From the NCBI RefSeq assembly GCF_006443095.1, contig NZ_VFWZ01000003.1, positions 310,001 to 374,000 on the forward strand: 64,000 bases of DNA. Reading direction: 5' to 3'. Positions 36,142-45,071 of this stretch are shown here, piece by piece. This DNA is from Aquimarina algicola. Its GTDB lineage: Bacteria > Bacteroidota > Bacteroidia > Flavobacteriales > Flavobacteriaceae. Positions within the stretch are counted from its first letter, which is position 1. Each line of letters opens with the position of its first letter. Position numbers and translations under genes: made by a program. A model generated the notes under the pieces. It saw nothing but the letters and a program-made list of their open reading frames with translations, was not told the DNA's origin and did not search any database.

Positions 36142-38967
36142 TTAAAGCTTTTTCTTAACCGCTACTTCTTCGTAAGCTTCAACGATGTCTCCTTCTCTAA
36201 TATCATTGTAATTTTTAATTTGTAAACCACAATCATATCCTTTTGATACTTCTTTTACATCATCTTTAAATCGTCTTAAAGAAGCTAACTCTCCTGTGTA
36301 CACAACTACACCTTCTCTAATCAAACGTATCCCAGAGTTTCTATAAATCTTACCATTTTGAACCATACATCCGGCAATAGTACCAATTTTAGAAATCTTA
36401 AACGTTTCTCTGATTTCTGCTGTACCTGTAATCTCTTCTTTCATCACAGGAGACAACATTCCTTCCATCGCATCTTTAAGATCATTTATAGCATCGTAAA
36501 TGATAGAGTATGTTCTGATATCTATTTCTTCTTTGTCTGCAACTGACCTTGCATTTCCTGCCGGCCTTACATTAAATCCGATAATAATCGCATCAGACGC
36601 AGAAGCTAAAAGCACATCACTTTCTGTAATAGCACCTACAGCTTTATGAATGATATTAACATGTATCTCATCTGTAGACAGTTTCTGGAATGAATCTGTT
36701 AACGCTTCTACAGAACCATCCACATCACCTTTTAAGATAATATTTAATTCTTTGAAGTCTCCCAGAGCGATTCTTCTACCAATCTCATCCAGGGTAATAT
36801 GTCTCTGCGTTCGAACAGATTGCTCTCTATGCAACTGTGCTCTTTTGGATGCTATTTCTTTTGCTTCTCTTTCATCCTCTAAGACATTAAATTTATCCCC
36901 TGCCTGAGGAGCACCATCAAGACCAAGTATTGAAACCGGCGTAGAAGGGCCAACTTCTTTTATATTATTACCACGCTCATCTTGCATGGCTTTCACTTTA
37001 CCACTGTTTTTACCTGCTAAAACATAGTCTCCTATTTTCAGCGTACCGTTTTGAACCAATACAGTAGACACATATCCTCTCCCTTTATCAAGGAAAGCTT
37101 CTACTACAGTACCCGAAGCTAATCGATTTGGATTTGCTTTAAGCTCTAGTATTTCTGCTTCAAGAAGAACTTTTTCTAATAGCTCTTTTACTCCTAATCC
37201 AGTTTTGGCAGAAATGTCATGAGATTGGATTTTTCCTCCCCAATCTTCTACCAATAGATTCATAGAAGCTAATTTTTCTTTAATCTTATCAGGATTTGCA
37301 GTTGGTTTATCTACCTTATTAATTGCAAACACTATAGGTACGCCTGCTGCCTGAGCATGACTGATTGCTTCTTTAGTTTGAGGCATCACATCATCATCTG
37401 CTGCTATCACAATAATCGCCAAATCTGTCACTTGAGCACCTCTGGCACGCATCGCTGTAAAGGCTTCGTGACCAGGAGTATCCAGAAAAGCAATTTTTTG
37501 CCCACTATCCAGTTGCACTCCATATGCACCTATATGTTGGGTAATTCCACCACTCTCGCCTGCGATCACATTTTCTTCTCTGATATAATCAAGCAATGAA
37601 GTTTTACCATGATCAACATGCCCCATAACTGTAACGATAGGCGCCCTACCTTCTAAGTCTTTTGGATCATCTTCTACTTCGTCAATAGACTCTTCTATAT
37701 CCGCAGTCACAAAATTAACCTCATAACCAAACTCATCCGCTACTATAGAAAGAGTTTCTGCATCTAAACGTTGATTCATGGTCACCATAATACCTAACGA
37801 CATACAAGCAGAAATAACTTGCGTAGTAGATACATCCATCATTGTAGCAACTTCAGAAACCGTAACAAATTCTGTTACTTTAAGAACTTTACTATCTTGT
37901 TCTTGTTGTGCTACACTATCTTCAGCTTTTTGACGGTGCTGATCTCTTTTATCTCTACGATACTTGGCAGCTTTTGACTTATTAGATTTACCTTGAAGTT
38001 TTTCAAGGGTTTCTCTAACTTGTTTTTGCACTTCTTCTTCACTTGGTTCTTCTTTTACAACAACAGGACGTTTTCCTTTGCCAGAACCTCTACCTCTATT
38101 ATTAGATCTATTATTTCTATTTCCGGGATGCTGCCCGCCTCCTTGTCTAGGACCGCCTCCTTGACCTTGAGAGTTATTATCTTTACTTATACGTCTACGA
38201 CGCTTTTTGGGGTCTCCTCCTTGATTAGACTTTTTATCAGATTTGTCGTCTTTTTTCTTTGCAGGCTTTTTAAATTGAGCTAGATCAATTTTCTGCCCTG
38301 TAAAATTCGGACCATCTAATTTTTTATATTGAGTCTTAACTTTTTCAGGCTCTGCAGGAACTTCTTGTTGCTTAGGAGCCGCTTCTTTAGGTTTTATTTC
38401 TTTTTTAACCTCTGTTTCCACTGGTTTCTGTTCTTGAACTGGTGGTTTCTTTTGCTCAACAGGTTTTGGAGCTTCTTGCTTGATCTTGATTCCCTTTTTA
38501 GCAGGTCTATTAGAAATCATTTCAGGCTCTTTAGGTTTAACCACCTCTTCTTTTTTAGGAGGAGTCTCTTCTTTTTTAGCTTTTGCAGGTTCCGGAGCAG
38601 GAGTTTCTTCTTTTCTATCAAGCTCTATTTTACCTACTTGTTTTGGACCATTTAATTGAGCTTTGGCTTTTATGACTTCTCGAGCTTCTGCACGCTTACG
38701 CTTTTCTTCCTGCTCATTTTCAATCTGTGCTCTCAAAGCTTCTTTTTCTTTCTTTTTTTCTTCGCCCACTTCTTTGGAAGCTACCTTTTTGCTCTTATCT
38801 GTCTGAAATTCATCAAACAAGAGCTTATAGATATCTGAAGAAATTTTTGTAGTAGGACGCGCATCTATATCATGGCCTTTGGAACTCAAAAAGTCCACAG
38901 CCCGATCTAGCGAGATATTAAATTCGCGTAATACCTTATTTAATCTCATTGTTTTTGCTTCAGCCAT
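36142..38967 (-). CDS. infB: Translation initiation factor IF-2
   Basis: IF-2 is the GTPase that brings initiator tRNA to the 30S subunit and joins the subunits. The 941-residue protein has the N-terminal helical domain ([23 protein letters not shown]), a very long Lys/Glu/Pro-rich and Gly-rich linker (about residues 75-330), then the GTPase domain (G1 GHVDHGKTS near residue 450, DTPGHEA, NKVD, SAKTG) and the C-terminal domains. Length and low-complexity linker are normal for Bacteroidota. It is the last gene of rimP-nusA-infB. Confidence 0.98.
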   Translation of the reverse strand: MAEAKTMRLNKVLREFNISLDRAVDFLSSKGHDIDARPTTKISSDIYKLLFDEFQTDKSKKVASKEVGEEKKKEKEALRAQIENEQEEKRKRAEAREVIKAKAQLNGPKQVGKIELDRKEETPAPEPAKAKKEETPPKKEEVVKPKEPEMISNRPAKKGIKIKQEAPKPVEQKKPPVQEQKPVETEVKKEIKPKEAAPKQQEVPAEPEKVKTQYKKLDGPNFTGQKIDLAQFKKPAKKKDDKSDKKSNQGGDPKKRRRRISKDNNSQGQGGGPRQGGGQHPGNRNNRSNNRGRGSGKGKRPVVVKEEPSEEEVQKQVRETLEKLQGKSNKSKAAKYRRDKRDQHRQKAEDSVAQQEQDSKVLKVTEFVTVSEVATMMDVSTTQVISACMSLGIMVTMNQRLDAETLSIVADEFGYEVNFVTADIEESIDEVEDDPKDLEGRAPIVTVMGHVDHGKTSLLDYIREENVIAGESGGITQHIGAYGVQLDSGQKIAFLDTPGHEAFTAMRARGAQVTDLAIIVIAADDDVMPQTKEAISHAQAAGVPIVFAINKVDKPTANPDKIKEKLASMNLLVEDWGGKIQSHDISAKTGLGVKELLEKVLLEAEILELKANPNRLASGTVVEAFLDKGRGYVSTVLVQNGTLKIGDYVLAGKNSGKVKAMQDERGNNIKEVGPSTPVSILGLDGAPQAGDKFNVLEDEREAKEIASKRAQLHREQSVRTQRHITLDEIGRRIALGDFKELNIILKGDVDGSVEALTDSFQKLSTDEIHVNIIHKAVGAITESDVLLASASDAIIIGFNVRPAGNARSVADKEEIDIRTYSIIYDAINDLKDAMEGMLSPVMKEEITGTAEIRETFKISKIGTIAGCMVQNGKIYRNSGIRLIREGVVVYTGELASLRRFKDDVKEVSKGYDCGLQIKNYNDIREGDIVEAYEEVAVKKKL

Positions 38968-39012
38968 AAATGCCTTTTAATTTTATGCTCAAATATAAAT
39001 GAATTGAAGTTA

Positions 39013-40245
39013 TTAATCTTCAAATTCTGATTTTAATATTCTAATAACTTCATTTACTGTTTCTTCTTCTAAATCTGTTCTTTTTACCAGATCTGATACA
39101 TCTTGTTCTAAAATACTCTTTGCTGTGTCTAATCCAATTTTAGAAAATTCTTCTATAATCCAAGAATCGATTTCATCAGAAAATTCGGATAACTCTACAT
39201 CTTCTTCTACTCCTTCTCTAAATACATCTATTTCAAATCCAGTAAGTTGACCTGCTAACCTAATATTGTGACCTCCACGCCCAATAGCTTTAGAAACTTC
39301 TTCTGGTTTTAGCATTACTTCTGCTCTTTTTCCTTCTTCATTTAACTTTATCGAAGTAACTCTAGCCGGGCTTAAAGCTCTTGTAATATACAACTGTACA
39401 TTATTTGTATAATTGATCACATCAATGTTTTCATTTCCTAACTCTCTTACTATACCATGTATACGAGAACCTTTCATCCCAACACAAGCTCCTACAGGAT
39501 CAATTCTATCATCATAAGAATCTACAGCTACTTTTGCTTTTTCTCCGGGTATTCTAACTACTTTTTTAACTGTGATCAGACCATCAAATACTTCTGGTAT
39601 TTCAGACTCAAAGAGTTTCTCAAGAAATAATGGAGATGTTCTCGACATAATAATAGAAGGCTTATTCCCTTTTAATTCAACTGATTCAATTACCCCACGA
39701 ACATTTTCTCCTTTTCTAAAAAAGTCTGAAGGAATCTGCCTGTCTTTTGGCAAAATAATCTCATTACCTTCATCATCCAACATAATAATCGCCCTATGAC
39801 GAATGTGATGAACCTCTGCTGTATATATCTCTCCTTCTAAATCCTTGAATTGTTTATATATATTAGTATTATCGTGTTCATGAATTTTGGAAATCAAATT
39901 TTGTCGCAATGCTAGTATAGATCTTCTTCCCAGATCTATAAGCTTTACCTCTTCTGACACATCTTCTCCAACTTCAAAATCCGGTTCTATTTTTTGTGCT
40001 GCTGTTAATGAGATTTCCTGATTACTATCTTCAACTTCTCCATCTGCAACTACAATACGGTTTCTCCAAATTTCTAAATCTCCTTTGTCTGGATTTATAA
40101 TAATATCGAAATTGTCATCGCTCCCAAATTTTTTCTTTAGGGCATTTCTAAACACATCTTCTAAGATCGCCATAAGTGTAACTCGATCTATCAGTTTGTC
40201 ATCTTTAAATTCTGAAAATGACTCTATTAATGCGATATTCTCCAT
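39013..40245 (-). CDS. nusA: Transcription termination/antitermination factor NusA
   Basis: NusA binds RNA polymerase and modulates pausing, termination and antitermination. The 410-residue protein has the N-terminal polymerase-binding domain, an S1 domain (GEIYTAEVHHIRHRAIIMLD), two KH domains (VGACVGMKGSRIHGIVREL and KAIGRGGHNIRLAGQLTGF) and an acidic C-terminus (EEFSKIGLDTAKSILEQDV). It is the middle gene of rimP-nusA-infB, 16 bp after rimP. NusA is known in other bacteria to autoregulate this operon, which is relevant to the terminator-like leader at 40735-40760. Confidence 0.97.
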   Translation of the reverse strand: MENIALIESFSEFKDDKLIDRVTLMAILEDVFRNALKKKFGSDDNFDIIINPDKGDLEIWRNRIVVADGEVEDSNQEISLTAAQKIEPDFEVGEDVSEEVKLIDLGRRSILALRQNLISKIHEHDNTNIYKQFKDLEGEIYTAEVHHIRHRAIIMLDDEGNEIILPKDRQIPSDFFRKGENVRGVIESVELKGNKPSIIMSRTSPLFLEKLFESEIPEVFDGLITVKKVVRIPGEKAKVAVDSYDDRIDPVGACVGMKGSRIHGIVRELGNENIDVINYTNNVQLYITRALSPARVTSIKLNEEGKRAEVMLKPEEVSKAIGRGGHNIRLAGQLTGFEIDVFREGVEEDVELSEFSDEIDSWIIEEFSKIGLDTAKSILEQDVSDLVKRTDLEEETVNEVIRILKSEFED

Positions 40246-40261
40246 ATCAATACTATTATAA

Positions 40262-40726
40262 TTAAAATGTTATCATAACTTTTGCTTCTACTATATTTTG
40301 ATAAGCTATATTAGCTTCTTTGGTAACTGTAACTTTACCTTTACCTACTGGTTTTGGCTCTCTGGTTTTCCAAGTAAGAACGACCTCATCATCTGTAGCA
40401 GAAACCAATGTTCCTTCTATAGAATCGTTTTCAGTTTTTACTTTAAGCTTTCTTCCGACATTTTTTTTATATTGACGAACGTGTAGCAGTCCTTCTGAAA
40501 CCCCCGAAGACATTACTTGTAATGAAAAATCCTCTTCTTCTCTATCCAAATTGTGCTCTATCGCTCTACTTACAGCAATACAGTCTTCAACCTTCACCCC
40601 CTCATCTCCGTCGATAATGATTTCGATAGTATTATCGGAATGAATTTTAAAATCAATTAGAAATAAAGACGGATTCTCTTGTAGCGCCCCTTTCAGTAAA
40701 TCTTGAACTTTATCTTTTAATGACAT
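40262..40726 (-). CDS. rimP: Ribosome maturation factor RimP
   Basis: RimP assists 30S subunit assembly. The start is the ATG at 40726 (MSLKDKVQDLLKGALQENPS), giving 154 residues; a longer frame to 40762 would run through the leader hairpin. Typical RimP features are EIIIDGDEGVKVEDCIAVSR and DREEEDFSLQVMSSGVSEGL. It heads rimP-nusA-infB. A hairpin followed by five T residues ends 8 bp upstream of the start codon. Confidence 0.95.
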   Translation of the reverse strand: MSLKDKVQDLLKGALQENPSLFLIDFKIHSDNTIEIIIDGDEGVKVEDCIAVSRAIEHNLDREEEDFSLQVMSSGVSEGLLHVRQYKKNVGRKLKVKTENDSIEGTLVSATDDEVVLTWKTREPKPVGKGKVTVTKEANIAYQNIVEAKVMITF

Positions 40727-40734
40727 AAATAGAT

Positions 40735-40760
40735 AAAAAGAGGGGACTTTGCGTCCCCTC
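40735..40760 (-). terminator. Intrinsic-terminator-like hairpin in the rimP leader
   Basis: On the minus strand GAGGGGAC-GCAAA-GTCCCCTC forms a perfect 8-bp GC-rich stem directly followed by TTTTT. It lies between the rimP promoter and the rimP ATG, and no minus-strand gene lies upstream for it to end (the neighbour is the divergent usp gene). It therefore looks like an attenuator controlling rimP-nusA-infB. Confidence 0.75.
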
Positions 40761-40786
40761 AATCTGGTTTTTTAATTTCAACGCTG

Positions 40787-40815
40787 CAAAGATAGTAATA
40801 ATATCTTATATACAA
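40787..40815 (-). promoter_or_regulatory. rimP-nusA-infB promoter
   Basis: On the minus strand TTG (40813-40815) is followed after 18 bp by TATCTTTG (40787-40794), a near-ideal Bacteroidota promoter. The inferred transcript start is near 40780, so the leader is about 54 nt and contains the terminator-like hairpin. Confidence 0.65.
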
Positions 40816-40985
40816 AAATTAGGTTACTAATTGATTTTTATTCGTAAATTTAAAACTAATAAGTTGATACTCTAACGATTCTACATTTTGTAATGTATTG
40901 TCATATTCTACAATTCGAACAAAGTGTACATGCGAAATTTTTAACACAAAACTTAACGAATTACTCACTCTTAAAAACAAACACC

Positions 40986-41819
40986 ATGATCAAAAGCATT
41001 TTAGTGCCAACAGACTTTTCTAAACAGGCCGAAAGTGCCTTAAAAGTAGCTGCTCAAATCGCCAAAAAGAATGATGCAAAAATCTATGCTCTTCACATCT
41101 TAGAACTCCCCATACATCTTACAGACCTAATGTCTTCTGGCGCACCAGCGCCTGCTCCCGAAGCTATTTTCTTTATGCAACAGGCACACAAGAAGTTTGA
41201 AGAATTACTCGACAAAGATTTTTTAGACGGTATCGAAGTTATAGAAACCGTAAGTTTTGAAGATGTGATGAAAGGTATTATTGACGCCAGCACAAAAAAT
41301 GAAGTAGATATAATTGTAATGGGGTCACATGGTTCTACAGGTATAGAAGAATTATTTATAGGGTCAAATGCTGAGAAAATCGTACGGATGTCTAAGCAAC
41401 CTGTCTTAGTCATCAAAGAAAATTGCGATCTCTATGGAATCAGCGATTTTGTATACGCTACAAACTTTGACGATGAAGATAAACCTTCTCTCATAGCTGC
41501 ATATGAATTTTCTAAATCAATAGAATCCAAGTTACATCTTGTATGGATAAATACTGCCAACAGTTTTAAAACCACATATGAAACTGAAGAAAAAATGAAC
41601 AACATGATTGCTGGTTTAAATATTGACAACTATAGCCTGAATATTTATAATGATACTACTGTTGAAAAAGGAATTCTAAACTTTGCCAAGTCAATCAATG
41701 CCGGAATGATAGGAATAAGCACTCATGGCAGAAAAGGAATATCTCATTTCATCAATGGAAGTCTCGGTGAAGATGTAGTAAACCATGCCAAGAGACCTGT
41801 ATTAACATTCAAAATCTAA
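40986..41819 (+). CDS. Tandem-domain universal stress protein
   Basis: The start is the ATG at 40986 (MIKSILVPTDFSKQAESAL); a longer frame from 40893 lacks any family similarity. The 277-residue protein holds two UspA domains. The first ends with the ATP-binding signature region MGSHGSTGIEELFIGSNAEKI, then PVLVIK; the second has ISTHGRKGISHFINGSLGED, then PVLTFK. Tandem Usp proteins bind ATP and help survival in starvation or stress. It is transcribed divergently from rimP and ends at a stem-loop at 41824-41855. Confidence 0.93.
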   Translation: MIKSILVPTDFSKQAESALKVAAQIAKKNDAKIYALHILELPIHLTDLMSSGAPAPAPEAIFFMQQAHKKFEELLDKDFLDGIEVIETVSFEDVMKGIIDASTKNEVDIIVMGSHGSTGIEELFIGSNAEKIVRMSKQPVLVIKENCDLYGISDFVYATNFDDEDKPSLIAAYEFSKSIESKLHLVWINTANSFKTTYETEEKMNNMIAGLNIDNYSLNIYNDTTVEKGILNFAKSINAGMIGISTHGRKGISHFINGSLGEDVVNHAKRPVLTFKI

Positions 41820-41823
41820 AGAT

Positions 41824-41855
41824 TAAGGCTATCTAAAATAAATTAGATAGCCTTA
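41824..41855 (+). terminator. Stem-loop after the universal stress gene
   Basis: TAAGGCTATCTAA and TTAGATAGCCTTA form a perfect 13-bp stem with a 6-nt loop, 5 bp after the stop codon. The T tract is poor, but its position supports a terminator role. Confidence 0.6.
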
Positions 41856-41885
41856 GATATAACCCAAACATTTAGCAAAACAAAT

Positions 41886-42350
41886 TCAATACAAACTTTT
41901 ATTATTTTCTTGTTTCCAGAATTTCACTTTAATATCCCGTACGATTGACTCTAATTTTATATTTATTTTTTCTAAATCCCCACCAACCTGAGAAGTGTAA
42001 TATTTATACAAGTCGTTTTTAAATCTAAGCTTTATTACCTGTTTATCTCTAATTTTTTTGAAACTCTTGATTTTATAAGGTCCTTTTGACAACAAAACTT
42101 TTAGAGCTTTAAACTCTTCATCTTCCAAAACTGTTTTATACTTCCCTTTAACAGGAAGGTTATCTATTGCAGTAAAAGAGACAGAACCATCAGTATAAAT
42201 CTGCAAATCATACACTTCACACTTTCCAAAACATCTCCCTTTGGAATAAAAAACCATTACTTCATCATTTTGCAATATTTCTGCCAAAGGTTTTTTATTT
42301 GAAGTACAAGAAAAATAAAACAATCCTAATACTACTAAAACATATTTCAT
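41886..42350 (-). CDS. DUF6438-like lipoprotein
   Basis: The 154-residue product has a lipoprotein signal (MKYVLVVLGLFYFSC, Cys15) and a domain with the pattern RCFGKCEVYDLQIYTDGSVSF, then LPVKGKYK, which fits the DUF6438 family found mainly in Bacteroidota. The paired cysteines in CFGKC may form a disulfide. Function is unknown. It is 24 bp downstream of another lipoprotein gene on the same strand, so the two are probably cotranscribed. Confidence 0.75.
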   Translation of the reverse strand: MKYVLVVLGLFYFSCTSNKKPLAEILQNDEVMVFYSKGRCFGKCEVYDLQIYTDGSVSFTAIDNLPVKGKYKTVLEDEEFKALKVLLSKGPYKIKSFKKIRDKQVIKLRFKNDLYKYYTSQVGGDLEKINIKLESIVRDIKVKFWKQENNKSLY

Positions 42351-42374
42351 ATCTAAATTAATTTATGCTTTTGA

Positions 42375-43328
42375 TTATCGCGACTTATGAAGACGACAGT
42401 GAGACTTATTTCTATCACCTATAGTTTTTGCATTTTTCCAAGTACCTGGTATTGGCAATAATCTTTCACTACTTTTCTGTGTATTTCCTCGAATGTAATT
42501 TCTTAATTTGACTAACTCTGATTTTTGATACAAACGCTGAACTTTTTTATCAGCCCCATTTTCACCTTTAGGTTTTGCTTTACTAGTTACAAAAGTTGCA
42601 AACACCTCAGCTATATCTTCTCCTGGATTTGTAGATGCATATTGTGTAACATATCGAGTTTTGTATTTTTGATAAAACTTTTCAGCTTCTTCTTCTTTTT
42701 CAGGATCCACATTATTAAATTCTTTCCATATATCTACCCAATGATTTTGATATAGTGTATTGATATAAGAATCCTCTTTTGAACACCCTTCTCCCGGGAA
42801 GTAGTGCTTACAACTTTCTTCATTTATAGATGAATCTACTTGTTCTTTTTCTAAACTTAAAATATGTCCAAATTCATGTATAATTGTATATGCTAGTTCT
42901 CCATCTTTATTAAAACCACCTTCATAGGCAAAATCTATTGCAATTCCCATTTGCCATTTAGAAAGATCTTTCTCAGTTTCAAAAACATATCCCGAACTAC
43001 CGCTGTCCTCACCTGAATAAATCATGAATTCGCTCATTTTTGACATATATTCTTTTGGAATTATCTTTTTGACCAAATCCCATATCTGTTGGTGTTTTTT
43101 GGTATCCTTTTGATATTCTAGATTAGTTCCTGTTACATTTTCATCTCTCTTTTTTACAATCCTATCTCCTTCTACTCTATACAATGTAATCGATCCAGAT
43201 TCTGAATTATCTTGCTCACTTGAGTCTGTTTGCTGACCAGCCACTGCATCATCATCGTTATCACAAGAATAGAAGAATAAAGCACAGACACTCAAGAAAA
43301 CAATGAGCAGGTATTTTTTAGTTTTCAT
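42375..43328 (-). CDS. Putative zinc metallopeptidase lipoprotein
   Basis: The start is chosen at ATG 43328 (MKTKKYLLIVFLSVCALFFYSC), a lipoprotein signal with Cys22. The 317-residue protein has a zinc-binding HExxH motif in TIIHEFGHILSLEKE and a downstream glutamate in GEDIAEVFATFV that fits the gluzincin third ligand. Several cysteines (ESCKHYFPGEGCSKE) may form a disulfide in the extracytoplasmic space. The C-terminus is basic. Substrate unknown. It is the last chromosomal gene before the mobile element. Confidence 0.8.
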   Translation of the reverse strand: MKTKKYLLIVFLSVCALFFYSCDNDDDAVAGQQTDSSEQDNSESGSITLYRVEGDRIVKKRDENVTGTNLEYQKDTKKHQQIWDLVKKIIPKEYMSKMSEFMIYSGEDSGSSGYVFETEKDLSKWQMGIAIDFAYEGGFNKDGELAYTIIHEFGHILSLEKEQVDSSINEESCKHYFPGEGCSKEDSYINTLYQNHWVDIWKEFNNVDPEKEEEAEKFYQKYKTRYVTQYASTNPGEDIAEVFATFVTSKAKPKGENGADKKVQRLYQKSELVKLRNYIRGNTQKSSERLLPIPGTWKNAKTIGDRNKSHCRLHKSR

Positions 43329-43581
43329 AAATTTTATTGCTATCATATTTTAAAAATTAAACTTGCTTTATTTCTAAAACACGAAACATGAAAACAACCC
43401 TAATTTTTATTTATTTTTTTGATCATTTATATAATGAATCAATAAAAAATAAAGATCAAGCAATATATATTTACAGAACACCTCGAATGAGATATAGAAG
43501 AAGATTTTCTTAGCATGTTACTTGTTGAATGACATCAAAGCAACAAAAGCAAGTTAAAGCATTTTGATTACAGAAAATAAA

Positions 43582-43612
43582 AAAAGGAGTAACAAAAATT
43601 GTTACTCCTTTT
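43582..43612 (-). terminator. Terminator left from a displaced tRNA gene
   Basis: AAAAGGAGTAACAA and TTGTTACTCCTTTT form a perfect 14-bp stem with a 3-nt loop. On the minus strand it follows the tRNA 3' end by 2 bp and is itself followed by a run of T residues, exactly where a tRNA terminator should be. Confidence 0.75.
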
Positions 43613-43614
43613 CT

Positions 43615-43631
43615 GTTGGTCTACTAGGGCT
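43615..43631 (-). other. Attachment site: 3' end of a tRNA gene, probably tRNA-Gln
   Basis: Read on the minus strand the 17 bases AGCCCTAGTAGACCAAC equal the end of a T-loop (AGC), a T-stem 3' strand (CCTAG) and an acceptor 3' strand (TAGACCA) plus AC. This resembles flavobacterial tRNA-Gln, whose acceptor begins TGGTCTA. The rest of the tRNA is not next to it: the adjoining sequence at 43632 on is unrelated. A tyrosine integrase starts 199 bp away. I infer an att junction; the intact tRNA should lie at the other end of the element beyond base 64000. Confidence 0.65.
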
Positions 43632-43698
43632 ACCATACTTTTTAAATCCTGTTTACTTCTATTTAATTCCTTATATTTGAATACATAAGGGTTATAGG

Positions 43699-43796
43699 TT
43701 CATTAGAGTTATCTTTATTTAACAAAATTAAACAACACTCTTTCCCCCTTTAAATCCCCCTAATTAATATATTTTAAACTCTATTCACTAGAGTTA
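43699..43796 (+). repeat. Two 13-bp direct repeats, possible integrase arm sites
   Basis: TTCATTAGAGTTA (43699-43711) and TTCACTAGAGTTA (43784-43796) differ at one base and lie between the att fragment and the integrase gene, the usual location of arm-type binding sites. The distance of 85 bp is about eight helical turns. Confidence 0.4.
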
Positions 43797-43829
43797 AATT
43801 AATCGTTATTAAACAGTATTCATTATAAA

Positions 43830-45065
43830 ATGCAAGTTTCATTCACATTACGTAAGGATAAAATAAACAAAGATGGTTTCATTCCAGTGCGCATGCTAAT
43901 TACCGTAAATGGAGAACGAATACGGAGAAATGTCAAAAATGTAAAAACCATTGCTAAAGATTGGAAGAATCAAAGGATCAAATCTAATCTTAAAAGTGAA
44001 ACCTATAACTATCATTTAGAATACAACAAAGAACTTGATGATCTTGAAAATAAAGTGAAGTTGATTTATAGAAATGCTCTTCTCAATAACATTGCTATTA
44101 CGAAGGAGTATATACTTGATAAATTAGATAACGAGAACTTTGGTTCAAACAATCTGACTCCTAACTTTTTTGATTCATTCCAAGAATTCATTGACACCAA
44201 CAAGACCACTAAAGCGAAAGGAACTATCAAGAAATATGTTTCCTGTAAAAACTTCATACAAGATTTTGATACTGTAAAAAACTATAATTTGAGATTTGAC
44301 AACATCAATATCAACTTTTATGAAGAATTCAGGGATTATTCATTTGATGAACGAAACACACTAAACAACTATTTCGGTAGAATAATATCCGTACTCAAAA
44401 CCTTTATGAATTGGTCTTTTGAGAGAAACTATCATGAAAATCTCGAGTTTAAAAAATTTAAAACTGTAAGTAATACTATTGAGGTTATTTATCTAACAAT
44501 GGATGAATTAATGACTTTGTATAATCATAAATTTGACTCAACTAGACTAGAACACGTTAGAGATTTTTATTGTTTTGGATGCTTTACTGGACTTAGGTTT
44601 TCAGACATAAAACAACTAAGACCTTCAAATGTTTTTTCTGATCACATTAAACTAAACATAACTAAGACAAAATCAATAGATCATAAAATTCCATTGAATA
44701 ATTATGCAAAAGCTATATTAGACAAGTATAAGGAAACATTATATGAACCATTACCCGCCATCTCTTCTCAGAAATTCAATAAATATATTAAAGAATGTGC
44801 AGAGATAGTAAAAATTAATAAACCTCTTAATATTACTCGCTACATAGGTCAAAGAAGGGTAGATAAAGTACTTCCTAAATATGAGTTAATTACAAGTCAT
44901 ACAGCTAGAAAAACCTTCGTTACTAATAGCCTCATTTTAGGAATGAAAGAAATGGTAGTTCGAAATATCACAGGACATAAAGACGAATCCTCCTTTAAAA
45001 GGTATGTTGAAATTGCCGATGACTTTAAGAATAAGGAAATGGATGACACCTGGAATAAAATCTAA
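43830..45065 (+). CDS. int: Tyrosine recombinase (integrase) of the mobile element
   Basis: The 411-residue enzyme catalyses site-specific integration and excision. It has an arm-binding N-terminal domain (SFTLRKDKINKDGFIPVRMLITV), a SAM-like core-binding domain (about 110-205) and a catalytic domain with Arg256 (GCFTGLRFSD), His357 and Arg360 (SHTARKTF), His383 (TGHKD) and the nucleophile Tyr392 (KRYVEI). It is of the type common on Bacteroidota conjugative and mobilizable elements. It is the first gene inside the left att site, and is followed after 6 bp by an unknown gene on the same strand. Confidence 0.95.
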   Translation: MQVSFTLRKDKINKDGFIPVRMLITVNGERIRRNVKNVKTIAKDWKNQRIKSNLKSETYNYHLEYNKELDDLENKVKLIYRNALLNNIAITKEYILDKLDNENFGSNNLTPNFFDSFQEFIDTNKTTKAKGTIKKYVSCKNFIQDFDTVKNYNLRFDNININFYEEFRDYSFDERNTLNNYFGRIISVLKTFMNWSFERNYHENLEFKKFKTVSNTIEVIYLTMDELMTLYNHKFDSTRLEHVRDFYCFGCFTGLRFSDIKQLRPSNVFSDHIKLNITKTKSIDHKIPLNNYAKAILDKYKETLYEPLPAISSQKFNKYIKECAEIVKINKPLNITRYIGQRRVDKVLPKYELITSHTARKTFVTNSLILGMKEMVVRNITGHKDESSFKRYVEIADDFKNKEMDDTWNKI

Positions 45066-45071
45066 CAAAAT

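Larger units (their letters stand above)
43329..43829. other. Chromosome/element junction region
   Basis: About 500 bp without a gene. From left to right it holds AT-rich leader DNA of the metallopeptidase gene, the tRNA-type terminator (43582-43612), the tRNA 3' fragment (43615-43631) and the integrase upstream region with two 13-bp repeats. Confidence 0.7.

Noticed and set aside
38329..38838. Phe/Leu-rich plus-strand frames resembling membrane proteins
   Set aside because: Antisense of the Lys/Glu-rich linker of infB, which always gives hydrophobic shadows.
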